DNA from: Actinoplanes palleronii
GTDB lineage: Bacteria; Actinomycetota; Actinomycetes; Mycobacteriales; Micromonosporaceae
Assembly (NCBI RefSeq): GCF_016862315.1
Contig: NZ_BOMS01000135.1
Location: 21,767-85,766, forward strand
DNA: 64,000 bases
Direction: 5' to 3'
Positions 34,524 through 42,551 of the stretch are shown in pieces. Under the pieces are notes generated by a model that had not been told where the DNA came from, did not search any database, and saw nothing but the letters and a program-made list of their open reading frames with translations. Position 1 is the first letter of the stretch; each line of letters begins with the position of its first letter. The translations under genes were made by a program, and so were the position numbers.

Positions 34524-35642
34524 ATGCTCACCGTCAACCCAGGACTTGCCGGTGTCGTCGCCTTCGACACCGAGATCGCCGAACCCGATCGTGATGGCGG
34601 CTCGCTCCGCTATCGCGGTGTCGACCTCCGCTCGCTGGCCGGTCAGGTGTCCTACGCGGACGTCTGGGGGCTGCTCGCCGACGGCGACTTCACCAGGCCG
34701 CTGCCGCCGGCCGAGCCGTTCGACATCCCGGTGCGTTCCGGGGATGTCCGGGTCGACGTGCAGGCCGCGATCGCGATGCTCGTCCCGCAGCGGGGCCTGC
34801 GGCAGTTGATCGACATCGACGACGCGCAGGCCCGGGACGACCTCGCCCGCACGTCGGCGACGGTCCTCGACTACGTCGCCCAGGCGGCCCGCACGATGGA
34901 TGAGGACACCACCGCGGCCGTCCCGCAGCGGCTGGTCGACGCGGGACGCAGCGCCACCGAGCGGTTCATGATCCGCTGGCAGGGCGAGCCGGATCCGCGG
35001 CACGTCGCCGCCCTCGACCGCTACTGGGTCTGCGCGGCCGAGCACGGGATGAACGCGTCGACGTTCACCGCGCGGGTCGTCGCGAGCACCGGCGCGGACG
35101 TGCCGGCCTGCCTGTCGGCGGCGATCGCGGCGCTGTCCGGCCCGCTGCACGGGGGCGCGCCGGCCCGGGTGCTCGGGATGGTCGAGGAGGTGGAGCGGTC
35201 CGGTGACGCGCGCGCCTACGTGAAGAGCGTCCTGGACAGCGGCCGTCGACTGATGGGTTTCGGTCATGCGGTGTATCGGGCCGAGGACCCGCGGGCCCGG
35301 ATCCTGCGGGCGGCGGCGTTCGAGCTGGGTGCCCCGCGCTATGAGGTGGCCCGGGAGCTGGAGCTGGCCGCCCTCGCCGAGCTGCGGGAGCGCAAGCCGG
35401 ACCGGGTGCTGGAGACGAACGTCGAGTTCTGGGCCGCGGTCGTGCTGGACTTCGCGGGTGTGCCGGCCGAGCTGTTCACCGCGCTGTTCACCTGCGCGCG
35501 GACGGCGGGCTGGAGCGCACACGTCCTCGAGCAGAAGCGCCTCGGCAAGATCATCCGACCGTCCGCGGACTACGTCGGCCCGGGCGCGCGCGAGGCCGCC
35601 GAGCTGCCCGGCTGGACCGACGCCACCCGGCGCAACGCATGA
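34524..35642 (+). CDS. Citrate synthase 2 (CitA-like)
   Basis: 372 residues; condenses oxaloacetate with acetyl-CoA. Motifs: SGPLHGGAP with the first catalytic His, MGFGHAVYRAEDPRA with the second, and ETNVEFWAAVVLDFAGVP, where the usual catalytic Asp is Glu. The C-terminal HVLEQKRLGKIIRPSADYVG is typical of actinobacterial citrate synthase 2. The frame is open to 34470, but ATG 34524, with GTGAGGG before it, gives the standard N-terminus MLTVNPGLAGVVAFDTEIAE. Coupled by ATGA overlap to a methyltransferase gene. A methylcitrate synthase role is possible. Confidence 0.82.
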   Translation: MLTVNPGLAGVVAFDTEIAEPDRDGGSLRYRGVDLRSLAGQVSYADVWGLLADGDFTRPLPPAEPFDIPVRSGDVRVDVQAAIAMLVPQRGLRQLIDIDDAQARDDLARTSATVLDYVAQAARTMDEDTTAAVPQRLVDAGRSATERFMIRWQGEPDPRHVAALDRYWVCAAEHGMNASTFTARVVASTGADVPACLSAAIAALSGPLHGGAPARVLGMVEEVERSGDARAYVKSVLDSGRRLMGFGHAVYRAEDPRARILRAAAFELGAPRYEVARELELAALAELRERKPDRVLETNVEFWAAVVLDFAGVPAELFTALFTCARTAGWSAHVLEQKRLGKIIRPSADYVGPGAREAAELPGWTDATRRNA

Positions 35643-36538
35643 CCCCGGCCCAGGACCGAGCCGGCCGCACCACCACCGACAAAAGCGCCAACAACAGAGG
35701 CGACAGGAGCAACGACGCCGACGCCACAGACCACGGCAAAGGCGACAAGAGCGCCGACAAGACGAGCGACGACAGAGGCACCGCCGAGCAGCGGATCGAT
35801 TTCGGACGCACGGCCCAGGACTACGCAAGGCATCGGGCCGGTTTCCCGCCCGCGCTGGCCGACCGGCTCACGTCGTACCGCATCGGCGCCGCAGGCCAAA
35901 AGATGTTGGATCTGGGCACCGGGACCGGCAGCCTGGCCCGCCTCCTCGCCGCCCGCGGCGCGACGGTGACCGGCCTCGATCCGGCGCCGTCCCTGCTCGC
36001 CGAAGCCGCCCGGCTCGACCGCGAAGCGGGCGTCGCCGTCACCTACACGGTCGGCACCGCCGAGCGGACCGGCCTGCCCGACGCCTCCTTCGATGTGATC
36101 ACAGCCGGACAGTGCTGGCACTGGTTCCGCGCGGGCGAGGCGGCCGCCGAGGCGCGCCGGCTGCTGAGGCCGGGCGGCCGGATCGTGATCGCGCACTTCG
36201 ACTGGCTGCCGCTGCCGGGCGGCGTGGTGGCAAGAACCGAGGAGCTGATCCGGGCGCACAACCCGGCCTGGGCGATGGGCGGCGGGACCGGGTTGTACCC
36301 GCGCTGGCTCACCGACCTGCGGGTGGCCGGGTTCGGCGGGGTGGAGACGTTCTCGTTCGACGTGGACGTGCCCTACTCGCGGGTGGACTGGGTCGGCCGG
36401 ATCCGGGCCAGCGCCGGCGTGGCCGCGAGCCTGCCACCGGCCGCGGTCGAGCGGTTCTCCGAGGAACTGACCGCCCTGATCACCCACGACCAATTGATCA
36501 TCCCGCACCGGGTCTGGGCGGTCGTCGCGACACGGTGA
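35639..36538 (+). CDS. SAM-dependent methyltransferase with disordered N-terminus
   Basis: 299 residues. The class-I methyltransferase core starts at about residue 52 (IDFGRTAQDYARHRAGFP), with SAM motif LDLGTGTGSLARLL, acidic loop TGLDPAP and CWHWF after the DxFD step. It resembles UbiE/Methyltransf_11 proteins. The first 50 residues are a low-complexity run of Asp, Lys, Ser, Thr and Asn with a noticeably less GC-rich codon choice than the neighbours. The start overlaps the citrate synthase stop; a later start near residue 50 would remove the odd tail, but no ATG/GTG with a ribosome-binding site is there. Substrate unknown. Confidence 0.8.
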   Translation: MTPAQDRAGRTTTDKSANNRGDRSNDADATDHGKGDKSADKTSDDRGTAEQRIDFGRTAQDYARHRAGFPPALADRLTSYRIGAAGQKMLDLGTGTGSLARLLAARGATVTGLDPAPSLLAEAARLDREAGVAVTYTVGTAERTGLPDASFDVITAGQCWHWFRAGEAAAEARRLLRPGGRIVIAHFDWLPLPGGVVARTEELIRAHNPAWAMGGGTGLYPRWLTDLRVAGFGGVETFSFDVDVPYSRVDWVGRIRASAGVAASLPPAAVERFSEELTALITHDQLIIPHRVWAVVATR

Positions 36539-36542
36539 CCCC

Positions 36543-38336
36543 CTACCCCGCGAGGGTCGCGTACCGGCCACCGTCGAGCAGCAGGGACTCGTGGGTGCCG
36601 GACTCCAGGATGCGACCGTGGTCGATGACCGCGATCTGGTCGGCGTCGCGGACCGTGGACAGCCGATGCGCGATGGTGACCGTGGTCCGGCCGCGGGCCA
36701 GCTCGTCGAACGCCCGCTGCACGGCCCGCTCGGTCTCGTTGTCGAGCGCGCTGGTCGCCTCGTCCAGCACCAGGATGCGCGGGTCGCGCAGCAGGGTCCG
36801 GGCGATCGCGATCCGCTGCTTCTCACCGCCGGAGAAGCGGTGACCCCGCGAGCCGACCATGGTGTCGTACCCGTCCGGCAGAGCCGCGATCAGCGAGTGG
36901 ATCTGGGCAGCCGTGGCGGCCGCGACGAGTTCCGCGTCGGTGGCGTCCGGCTTCGCGTACCGCAGGTTCTCCCGGATCGTGGTGTGCAGCAGGTACGTCT
37001 CCTGACTGACCACGCCCACGATGTCGGACAGGTCGGACAGGTCGAGGTCACGCAGGTCGACGCCGTCGATCGTGATCCGACCGGCGGTGGGGTCGTAGAA
37101 GCGCGTGATCAGGGCCGCGATGGTGCTCTTGCCCGACCCGGTCTCCCCGACCAGGGCCAGCGAGCTGCCAGCCGGCACGTCCAGCGTCACACCGGCGAGG
37201 GCTGCGGCCGGGCTGCTGTCGTACGCGAAAGTGACGTCCTCGAACCGCAAGTGGCCACGGACCTCGGGCAGACAGACCGGACGGACCGGCGAAGCGATGT
37301 CGACCGGCAGGTCGAGGTACTCGAAGATCCGCGCGAACAGCGCGAGTGAGCTGGTCAGCGTCACGCTCACGTCGAGCAGGCTCATCAGCGGCCGGAACAG
37401 GTTGCCCTGCAGCGCGGTGAACGCGACGAGCGTGCCGATGCTCATCCCGCCGGCCGCGAACGGCAGGCCCGCGGCGAGATAGATGGTCGCCGGGATGACC
37501 GCGAAGATGATGTTCATAGCGGCCATCCGCCAGCGGCCGGACAGCTCGGAGCGCAGCTCGAGGTCGATCAGCCGGTTCGACGAGCCGGTGAACCGGTCGA
37601 CCTGCGCGGCGCCGGCGCCCATCGTCTTGCTGAGCTGCACGCCGTTGATCGACAGGCCCTCTTCGATGATCACGTTGAGCTCGGCGAGCTCCCGCTGGCG
37701 CTCCGCGGTGATCTGCTGGCGCATCTTCGCGACGCGGCGGGTCAGATAGATCGCCGGGGGCAGCACGAGCAGCGAGATCAGGGTGAGTTGCCAGGTCAGC
37801 GCGACCATCGCGACGATGGTGGCGACCACGGTGGTCAGATTGGCCGCGATGCTGGTCGCGGTCGAGGTGACCACCGACTGCATGCCGCCGATGTCGTTGG
37901 TGATCCGGGACTGCACCTCGCCGGTGCGGGTCTTGGTGAAGAAGCTCACCGACTGCCGCTGCAGGTGACTGAAAACGTCCACCCGCAGGCGGTGCATGAC
38001 CCGCTGGCCGACGCCTGTCGAGATCCAGGTCTGGATCACGCCGAGCACCGAGGTGACCGCGGCGACCACGACCATGCCGAGCACCAGGTAGACCAGCAGT
38101 CGCAGGTCGCTCTGCGGCAGCGCGACGTCGATGACCTCGCGGAGCAGGAACGGTGACGCCATGCCGAGCACGGACGACGCCACGATGATCGTCACCACCA
38201 GCGTGAGCTGGTTGCGGTGACCGGTGAAGAGCGCGCCGATGCGGCGCAGCGAGACGGATCGGGCTTGCGCCTTCTCCGCCGGGGTCACGGTTCGTCCCGC
38301 GCCCCGACCAGGTCGTTCAGCCAAATTCAACACCAT
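36543..38336 (-). CDS. ABC exporter, fused membrane and ATPase domains
   Basis: 597 residues. Six membrane helices (about 45-320) are followed by an ATPase with Walker A GETGSGKST, Q-loop VVSQETYLLH, signature FSGGEKQRIAIARTL, Walker B ILVLDEATSALD and switch IAHRLS. A half-transporter of the MsbA/BmrA type that acts as a dimer and exports drugs, lipids or peptides. It is divergent from a MarR gene, with operator half-sites between, a common arrangement for inducible drug efflux. Ends four bases from the convergent methyltransferase gene. Confidence 0.88.
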   Translation of the reverse strand: MVLNLAERPGRGAGRTVTPAEKAQARSVSLRRIGALFTGHRNQLTLVVTIIVASSVLGMASPFLLREVIDVALPQSDLRLLVYLVLGMVVVAAVTSVLGVIQTWISTGVGQRVMHRLRVDVFSHLQRQSVSFFTKTRTGEVQSRITNDIGGMQSVVTSTATSIAANLTTVVATIVAMVALTWQLTLISLLVLPPAIYLTRRVAKMRQQITAERQRELAELNVIIEEGLSINGVQLSKTMGAGAAQVDRFTGSSNRLIDLELRSELSGRWRMAAMNIIFAVIPATIYLAAGLPFAAGGMSIGTLVAFTALQGNLFRPLMSLLDVSVTLTSSLALFARIFEYLDLPVDIASPVRPVCLPEVRGHLRFEDVTFAYDSSPAAALAGVTLDVPAGSSLALVGETGSGKSTIAALITRFYDPTAGRITIDGVDLRDLDLSDLSDIVGVVSQETYLLHTTIRENLRYAKPDATDAELVAAATAAQIHSLIAALPDGYDTMVGSRGHRFSGGEKQRIAIARTLLRDPRILVLDEATSALDNETERAVQRAFDELARGRTTVTIAHRLSTVRDADQIAVIDHGRILESGTHESLLLDGGRYATLAG

Positions 38337-38368
38337 TTCCTCGTACGGGTGGAAGCCGCCCGGGCCTC

Positions 38369-38400
38369 CCTCAATAAGCTGAGGTTACCTCAACATGAGG
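38369..38400. promoter_or_regulatory. MarR operator cluster between exporter and regulator
   Basis: Four half-sites alternate in 32 bases: CCTCA (38369), TGAGG (38380), CCTCA (38388), TGAGG (38396). The best dyad is TGAGGT-T-ACCTCA (38380-38392). It lies in the 95-base gap between the divergent start codons. Confidence 0.6.
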
Positions 38401-38431
38401 GAGCAACGGTAATCGCGGCTAGGATGTTCCC

Positions 38432-38836
38432 GTGGAGGAAGAGTCGTTGCACGAGGCGTTCTGGGCGGTGAGCCGGCGCATCCGCGAGCACGCCAAGCGC
38501 GAGATGGAGCCGTGGGGTGTCGCGCCCTCCCAGTTCCGCGCGCTGAACGTGCTGCTGTCGCACGGCGAGATGCGCCTGAGCACGCTCGCCGAGCACCTGC
38601 GGATCGCGCCGCGCTCGGCCACCGAGGTGGTCGACGACCTCCAGGAGCGTGGCCTGGTCGAGCGCCGCCCCGATCAGGGCGACCGGCGGGCGACACTCGT
38701 CGCCCTGACCGACGCGGGCCGGGCCACCGGGGACGGGATCCGGGCCGCGCGGGCCGCGGCGAGCGAGCGGTTGTTCGCGGCGTTGAACGACACGGACCGC
38801 GCGGAGCTGGGCCGCATCCTCCGCAGCCTGGTCTGA
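38432..38836 (+). CDS. MarR-family transcription regulator
   Basis: 134 residues of winged helix-turn-helix: APSQFRALNVLLSHGEMRLS, recognition region RIAPRSATEVVDDLQERG, and wing RRPDQGDRRATLVALTDAGR. It would repress the divergent ABC exporter by binding the TGAGG/CCTCA sites and be released by a drug-like ligand. Start GTG at 38432; AGGATG is about eight bases upstream. Its 3' side holds palindromic repeat copy D. Confidence 0.85.
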   Translation: MEEESLHEAFWAVSRRIREHAKREMEPWGVAPSQFRALNVLLSHGEMRLSTLAEHLRIAPRSATEVVDDLQERGLVERRPDQGDRRATLVALTDAGRATGDGIRAARAAASERLFAALNDTDRAELGRILRSLV

Positions 38837-38871
38837 CCCGGCCCGCCGCGCCGGCAGCCGGTCGGCGGCGG

Positions 38872-38936
38872 GAAGCAGGCTGGTTCTCAGGGGTGTGTCC
38901 GAGCTTGCGAGGCACCCCCGAGAAACAGCCGGCTTC
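38872..38936. repeat. Dispersed palindromic repeat, copy D (degenerate)
   Basis: Left arm GGCTGGT-TCT-CAGGGGTG, right arm with three mismatches; an outer GAAGC/GCTTC pair extends the stem. It lies between two convergent genes. No handle. Confidence 0.7.
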
Positions 38937-38953
38937 AGAAGCGGGACCAGCCG

Positions 38954-39808
38954 TCAGAAGCGGCGAGCCAGCGACGGGCGGAAGGTGACCGCCCCGCACG
39001 CGGCGACCCCGCCGAGGCAGAGCAGCGCCAGATAGAGCACCGCCGGCACCGCCACCAGCGACGTGGCGCTCAGCACCCCGAGGGCGAGCAGCGCGATCAG
39101 GCACCAGGTCAGGCTCACCCGGGCGACGTAGCCGAGCGCGTCACGGGCCAGCACCGCCCGCTCGTTGACCCGGCCGTCCGGGCCGACCCGCATCGACTCG
39201 GCGAACTCGTCGGCGGCCTGGGCCAGCGACGCCGCGTCCACGACCGACTCCATCGCGATCTCGAACAGCGCGAGGGTCCGGTGCGCCCCGGCGTGGCCCG
39301 GCTCCAGCGCCAGCGCGCGACCGATCGACTCCCGCGCGGTGAGCGGGCGGCCCGCGGCGAACATCGCGCGGCCGAACGTGACGTGCAGATCCGCGTCGTA
39401 GCCGGCCAGCTCGATCGCCACTTTCAGCCCGTCCAGGGCGTCGCCGACCCGGCCGGCCGCCAGCTCGGCCTCGCCGAGCCGGTTGTGCAGCCGCGGGTTG
39501 CCCGGGTCCTCCCGGCAGGCGGCCGACGCGGCCTCGATCGCTTCCCGGTGCCGGCCCAGCTCGGTGGCGGTCCGGCTGAGCCAGTACAGCGTCTCCGGGC
39601 CGTGCGGGTCGAGGAGCCAGGCGGCCTTGGCCGAGCGCAGCGCGCCGTCCAGGTCACCCATGTCCAGGTGGGCCCGGGCCATCCGGTGCCAGGCCTCGAC
39701 GTTCTCCGGTTGCCGGCCGACGATCGGCGCGAGCAGATGGGCGGCGTTCGCCGCACGACCACGGGCGAGCAGGTCGTCGGCCTGGGAAAGAAGGGGCTCG
39801 GTTCGCAC
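38954..39808 (-). CDS. TPR-repeat membrane protein
   Basis: 284 residues. About five tetratricopeptide repeats occupy residues 1-200 (for example ENVEAWHRMARAHLDMGDLD, PRLHNRLGEAELAAGRVGDA). Two hydrophobic helices near 228-268 and a short basic tail follow (RPSLARRF). The TPR part should be cytoplasmic and bind a partner protein; the partner is unknown. Start GTG with AGAGGCC just upstream. Monocistronic between two MarR loci, convergent with the first. Confidence 0.75.
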   Translation of the reverse strand: MRTEPLLSQADDLLARGRAANAAHLLAPIVGRQPENVEAWHRMARAHLDMGDLDGALRSAKAAWLLDPHGPETLYWLSRTATELGRHREAIEAASAACREDPGNPRLHNRLGEAELAAGRVGDALDGLKVAIELAGYDADLHVTFGRAMFAAGRPLTARESIGRALALEPGHAGAHRTLALFEIAMESVVDAASLAQAADEFAESMRVGPDGRVNERAVLARDALGYVARVSLTWCLIALLALGVLSATSLVAVPAVLYLALLCLGGVAACGAVTFRPSLARRF

Positions 39809-39881
39809 GAGGCCTCTGATCGGCGCTCAACGGTCCGAGCTGGGGAAAGCGAACGTTGCGTCCCAGGTGCGACTTTCCCGG

Positions 39882-40400
39882 TCAGGACCGCAGCTCGTCC
39901 CGATAGGCGGTCAGCGACTCCACCATGCCCTGCACGAACCTTTCGACCACCTGGAGCTCCGCGACGTCGAACTGATCCATGACCGCTGTCGTCCGAGGTG
40001 CCATCGGTGTGAAGAACGCCACCGCGAGAGCCATCCCGGCGTCGCCGTATCGCAGGTGCACCACCCGGCGATCGGTGCTCTCCCGGCTGCGGCGCAGATG
40101 GCCGCCCTTCTCCAGGCGGTCGATCATCGCGGTGGTGGCGCCCGAGGAGAGCCCCATCGCCTCGCCGAGCCGGCCCGGCGTCAGCGGCGTACCGGCCCGC
40201 TCGGCGTGCATCACCGCGAGCAGGGCGTGCAGGTCAGGGCCGTGCAGGTGGTTCCGGCCGGCGAAGGCGTGCCCGATCTGGTTGGCCTCGCTGGCGTACG
40301 CGTTGAGCAGGTCGACGAGCCGCGAGCGCAGTCTCTGCCGCTCCGCCGTGTCATTCAGGTCCTCCACGCGGGTAAGTGTTGCAGATCCCGTGCCAGTCAT
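39882..40400 (-). CDS. MarR-family transcription regulator of the MMPL transporter
   Basis: 172 residues. Winged helix-turn-helix core: PDLHALLAVMHAERAGTPLT, recognition helix GLSSGATTAMIDRLEKGGHL, wing RSRESTDRRVVHLRYGD. Divergent from an MMPL gene, with a near-perfect 21-bp operator only a few bases from its ATG, so it represses itself and the transporter. An internal GTG about 36 bases downstream (VEDLNDTAERQRL) would also suit as start. The inducer is unknown. Confidence 0.85.
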   Translation of the reverse strand: MTGTGSATLTRVEDLNDTAERQRLRSRLVDLLNAYASEANQIGHAFAGRNHLHGPDLHALLAVMHAERAGTPLTPGRLGEAMGLSSGATTAMIDRLEKGGHLRRSRESTDRRVVHLRYGDAGMALAVAFFTPMAPRTTAVMDQFDVAELQVVERFVQGMVESLTAYRDELRS

Positions 40401-40403
40401 GGA

Positions 40404-40424
40404 GACTCTCGATTATCGAGATTC
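40404..40424. promoter_or_regulatory. 21-bp MarR operator
   Basis: A 15-bp perfect palindrome TCTCGAT-T-ATCGAGA (40407-40421) extended by GA/TC outside. It lies between the divergent MarR and MMPL starts and covers the likely promoters of both. Confidence 0.75.
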
Positions 40425-40441
40425 TTTGTTTTGGAGGATTC

Positions 40442-42484
40442 ATGAGACGGGCATGGGCTTCTCTGCTCCTGGCCCTGGTGCTCGGCGGTCTGGTGATCGG
40501 CCTCTCCGGGTCGACCAAGGTCACCAACGATCCGAACGCCTCGCTGCCATCGTCCGCCGAGTCCACCCGGGTGGCTCAGCTGCAGAAGCAGCTGCCGTCC
40601 GGCCGGACCAACGCGGCACTGGTCGTGGTGGCCAAGAACGGTCAGCCGCTGACCGACGCCGACCTGGCGGTCGCCAAGACCCTGGGCACGCCGATCGTCA
40701 GCGCCGACCGCAAGGCCGCCATCGTCTCGGTGCCGCTGCCGGCCGGGATCTCGTCCGACGAGATCATCGCCGCCGTCGCCGAGCTGCGGGCCAAGGCCGT
40801 GGCCGGGCTCCCGGACGGGGTGACCGCGCAGGTCACCGGCGGCGCCGGGTTCACCGCCGACCTGGCCGACAGCTTCACCGGGGCGAACACCCGGCTGCTG
40901 CTGGTCACCGTCGTGGTGGTCGCGCTGCTGCTGCTGGTCACCTATCGCAGCCCGCTGCTCTGGCTGGTCCCGCTCGCCGTGGTCGGGCTCGCCGACCGGC
41001 TCACCACCGGCCTGCTCGCGCTGATCTCGCAGCACACCAGCCTGCCGATCAGCGGCTCCACCACCGGCATCGTGACCGTGCTGGTGTTCGGCGCCGGCAC
41101 CGACTACGCGCTGCTGCTGATCTCCCGGTACCGCGAGGAGCTGCACCACCACGAGGACCGGTTCGAGGCCATGCGGGTGGCGTTGCGCGGCGCCGGGCCG
41201 GCCATCGCGGCCAGCGCCGGCACGGTGATCCTGAGTCTGCTCACCCTGCTGCTGGCCAGCTTGCAGAGCAACGTGTCGCTGGGTGTCACGGCCGCCGCCG
41301 GCATCGCGGTCGCCGCGGTGTTCGCCCTCGTCGTGCTGCCGGCCGCGCTGGTGGTCTGCGGCCGCGGGCTGTTCTGGCCGTTCGTGCCGCGGGTCGGCCA
41401 GGCCGGCGTCGAGGCGGAGAAGGGCGTGTGGGCCCGGATCGGGCGGGCGGTCGCCCGCAAGCCGGTCGCGGTCACGCTCGCCTCGGTGATCATCCTCGGC
41501 GTGCTCTCGGTGGGCGCCCTCGGCACCCGGCTCGGGCTGTCGCAGACCGAACAGTTCCGGGTGAAGTCGGAGTCGGTGGCCGGTCTGGAGACGCTGTCGA
41601 AGTACTTCCCGGCCGGTTCGGCCAGCCCGACCATCGTGCTGACCAGCCCGGACAAGGCGCAGGCGGTGCTGGCCACGGTCACCGGCACGGCCGGGGTCGC
41701 CCAGGCCCGGATCGCCGAACAGAACGCCGAGCAGGCCAGCATCCAGGTGATCCTGGACGCGGCGCCGGACACCACCGGGGCGTTCGACGCGATCCGCGCG
41801 CTGCGCGCCGAGCTGGACGGGCAGGCACTCGTCGGCGGCAGCGTGGCGACCAGCCTGGACACCCGGGAGGCCACCCGGCACGACCTGCGGGTGATCGCGC
41901 CGGTGATCCTGCTGGTGGTGCTGCTCGTCCTGGTGGTGCTGCTGCGCGCGCTCGTCGCGCCGCTGCTGCTGATCGTCACGGTGATCGCCAGCTACGGCGC
42001 AGCGCTCGGCGCCGGGTCGTTCCTGTTCGGCCACGCGCTGGACAACCAGGTGCCGTTGTTCTCGTTCCTGTTCCTGGTCGCGCTCGGGGTGGACTACAAC
42101 ATCTTCCTGGTCACCCGGGCCCGGGAGGAGGCCGGCAAGCGCGGCACCCGGGACGGCATGGTGCACGCCGTCGCGGTCACCGGCGCGGTGATCACCAGCG
42201 CGGGCATCCTGCTCGCGGCGGTGTTCGCGGTGCTCGGCGTGCTCCCGGTGATCACCCTGACCCAGATCGGCGTGATCGTGATGATCGGGGTGCTGCTGGA
42301 CACCCTGCTCGTACGAACCGTGCTGGTCCCGGCCCTGGCCACCATCCTCGGTGACCGATTCTGGTGGCCCGGCCACCCGCACATCCCGGCCCCGGCCGGC
42401 GAGGACGCCGCGAAGCCGGCGGCCCGCGCCGACGGCGACCAGGCCGACCGCCCCAAGGCGACCGAGTCCGCCGACCACGGCTGA
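40442..42484 (+). CDS. MMPL-family RND transporter
   Basis: 680 residues with about 12 helices in the two-fold RND layout. Each half has an extracytoplasmic domain and the MMPL motif: FGAGTDYALLLISRYREE in the first half and LGVDYNIFLVTRAREE in the second. The two central GxxxDY motifs provide the proton path. Substrates in mycobacteria are lipids and siderophores; in soil actinobacteria also drugs. The C-terminal tail (about 40 residues, Asp/Ala/Lys-rich) is disordered. ATG 40442 has GGAGG six bases upstream. Controlled by the divergent MarR protein. Confidence 0.88.
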   Translation: MRRAWASLLLALVLGGLVIGLSGSTKVTNDPNASLPSSAESTRVAQLQKQLPSGRTNAALVVVAKNGQPLTDADLAVAKTLGTPIVSADRKAAIVSVPLPAGISSDEIIAAVAELRAKAVAGLPDGVTAQVTGGAGFTADLADSFTGANTRLLLVTVVVVALLLLVTYRSPLLWLVPLAVVGLADRLTTGLLALISQHTSLPISGSTTGIVTVLVFGAGTDYALLLISRYREELHHHEDRFEAMRVALRGAGPAIAASAGTVILSLLTLLLASLQSNVSLGVTAAAGIAVAAVFALVVLPAALVVCGRGLFWPFVPRVGQAGVEAEKGVWARIGRAVARKPVAVTLASVIILGVLSVGALGTRLGLSQTEQFRVKSESVAGLETLSKYFPAGSASPTIVLTSPDKAQAVLATVTGTAGVAQARIAEQNAEQASIQVILDAAPDTTGAFDAIRALRAELDGQALVGGSVATSLDTREATRHDLRVIAPVILLVVLLVLVVLLRALVAPLLLIVTVIASYGAALGAGSFLFGHALDNQVPLFSFLFLVALGVDYNIFLVTRAREEAGKRGTRDGMVHAVAVTGAVITSAGILLAAVFAVLGVLPVITLTQIGVIVMIGVLLDTLLVRTVLVPALATILGDRFWWPGHPHIPAPAGEDAAKPAARADGDQADRPKATESADHG

Positions 42485-42496
42485 CCCGCACAGGAC

Positions 42497-42531
42497 GAGG
42501 GCCGGGCGACCTCCACGGTCACCCGGCCCTC
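42497..42531. terminator. Bidirectional hairpin between MMPL and ssuD genes
   Basis: Stem GAGGGCCGGG-C-GACC with GGTC-A-CCCGGCCCTC, loop of five, between two convergent stop codons. Confidence 0.65.
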
Positions 42532-42551
42532 GCCCTTCTCCTGTCGCCGGC

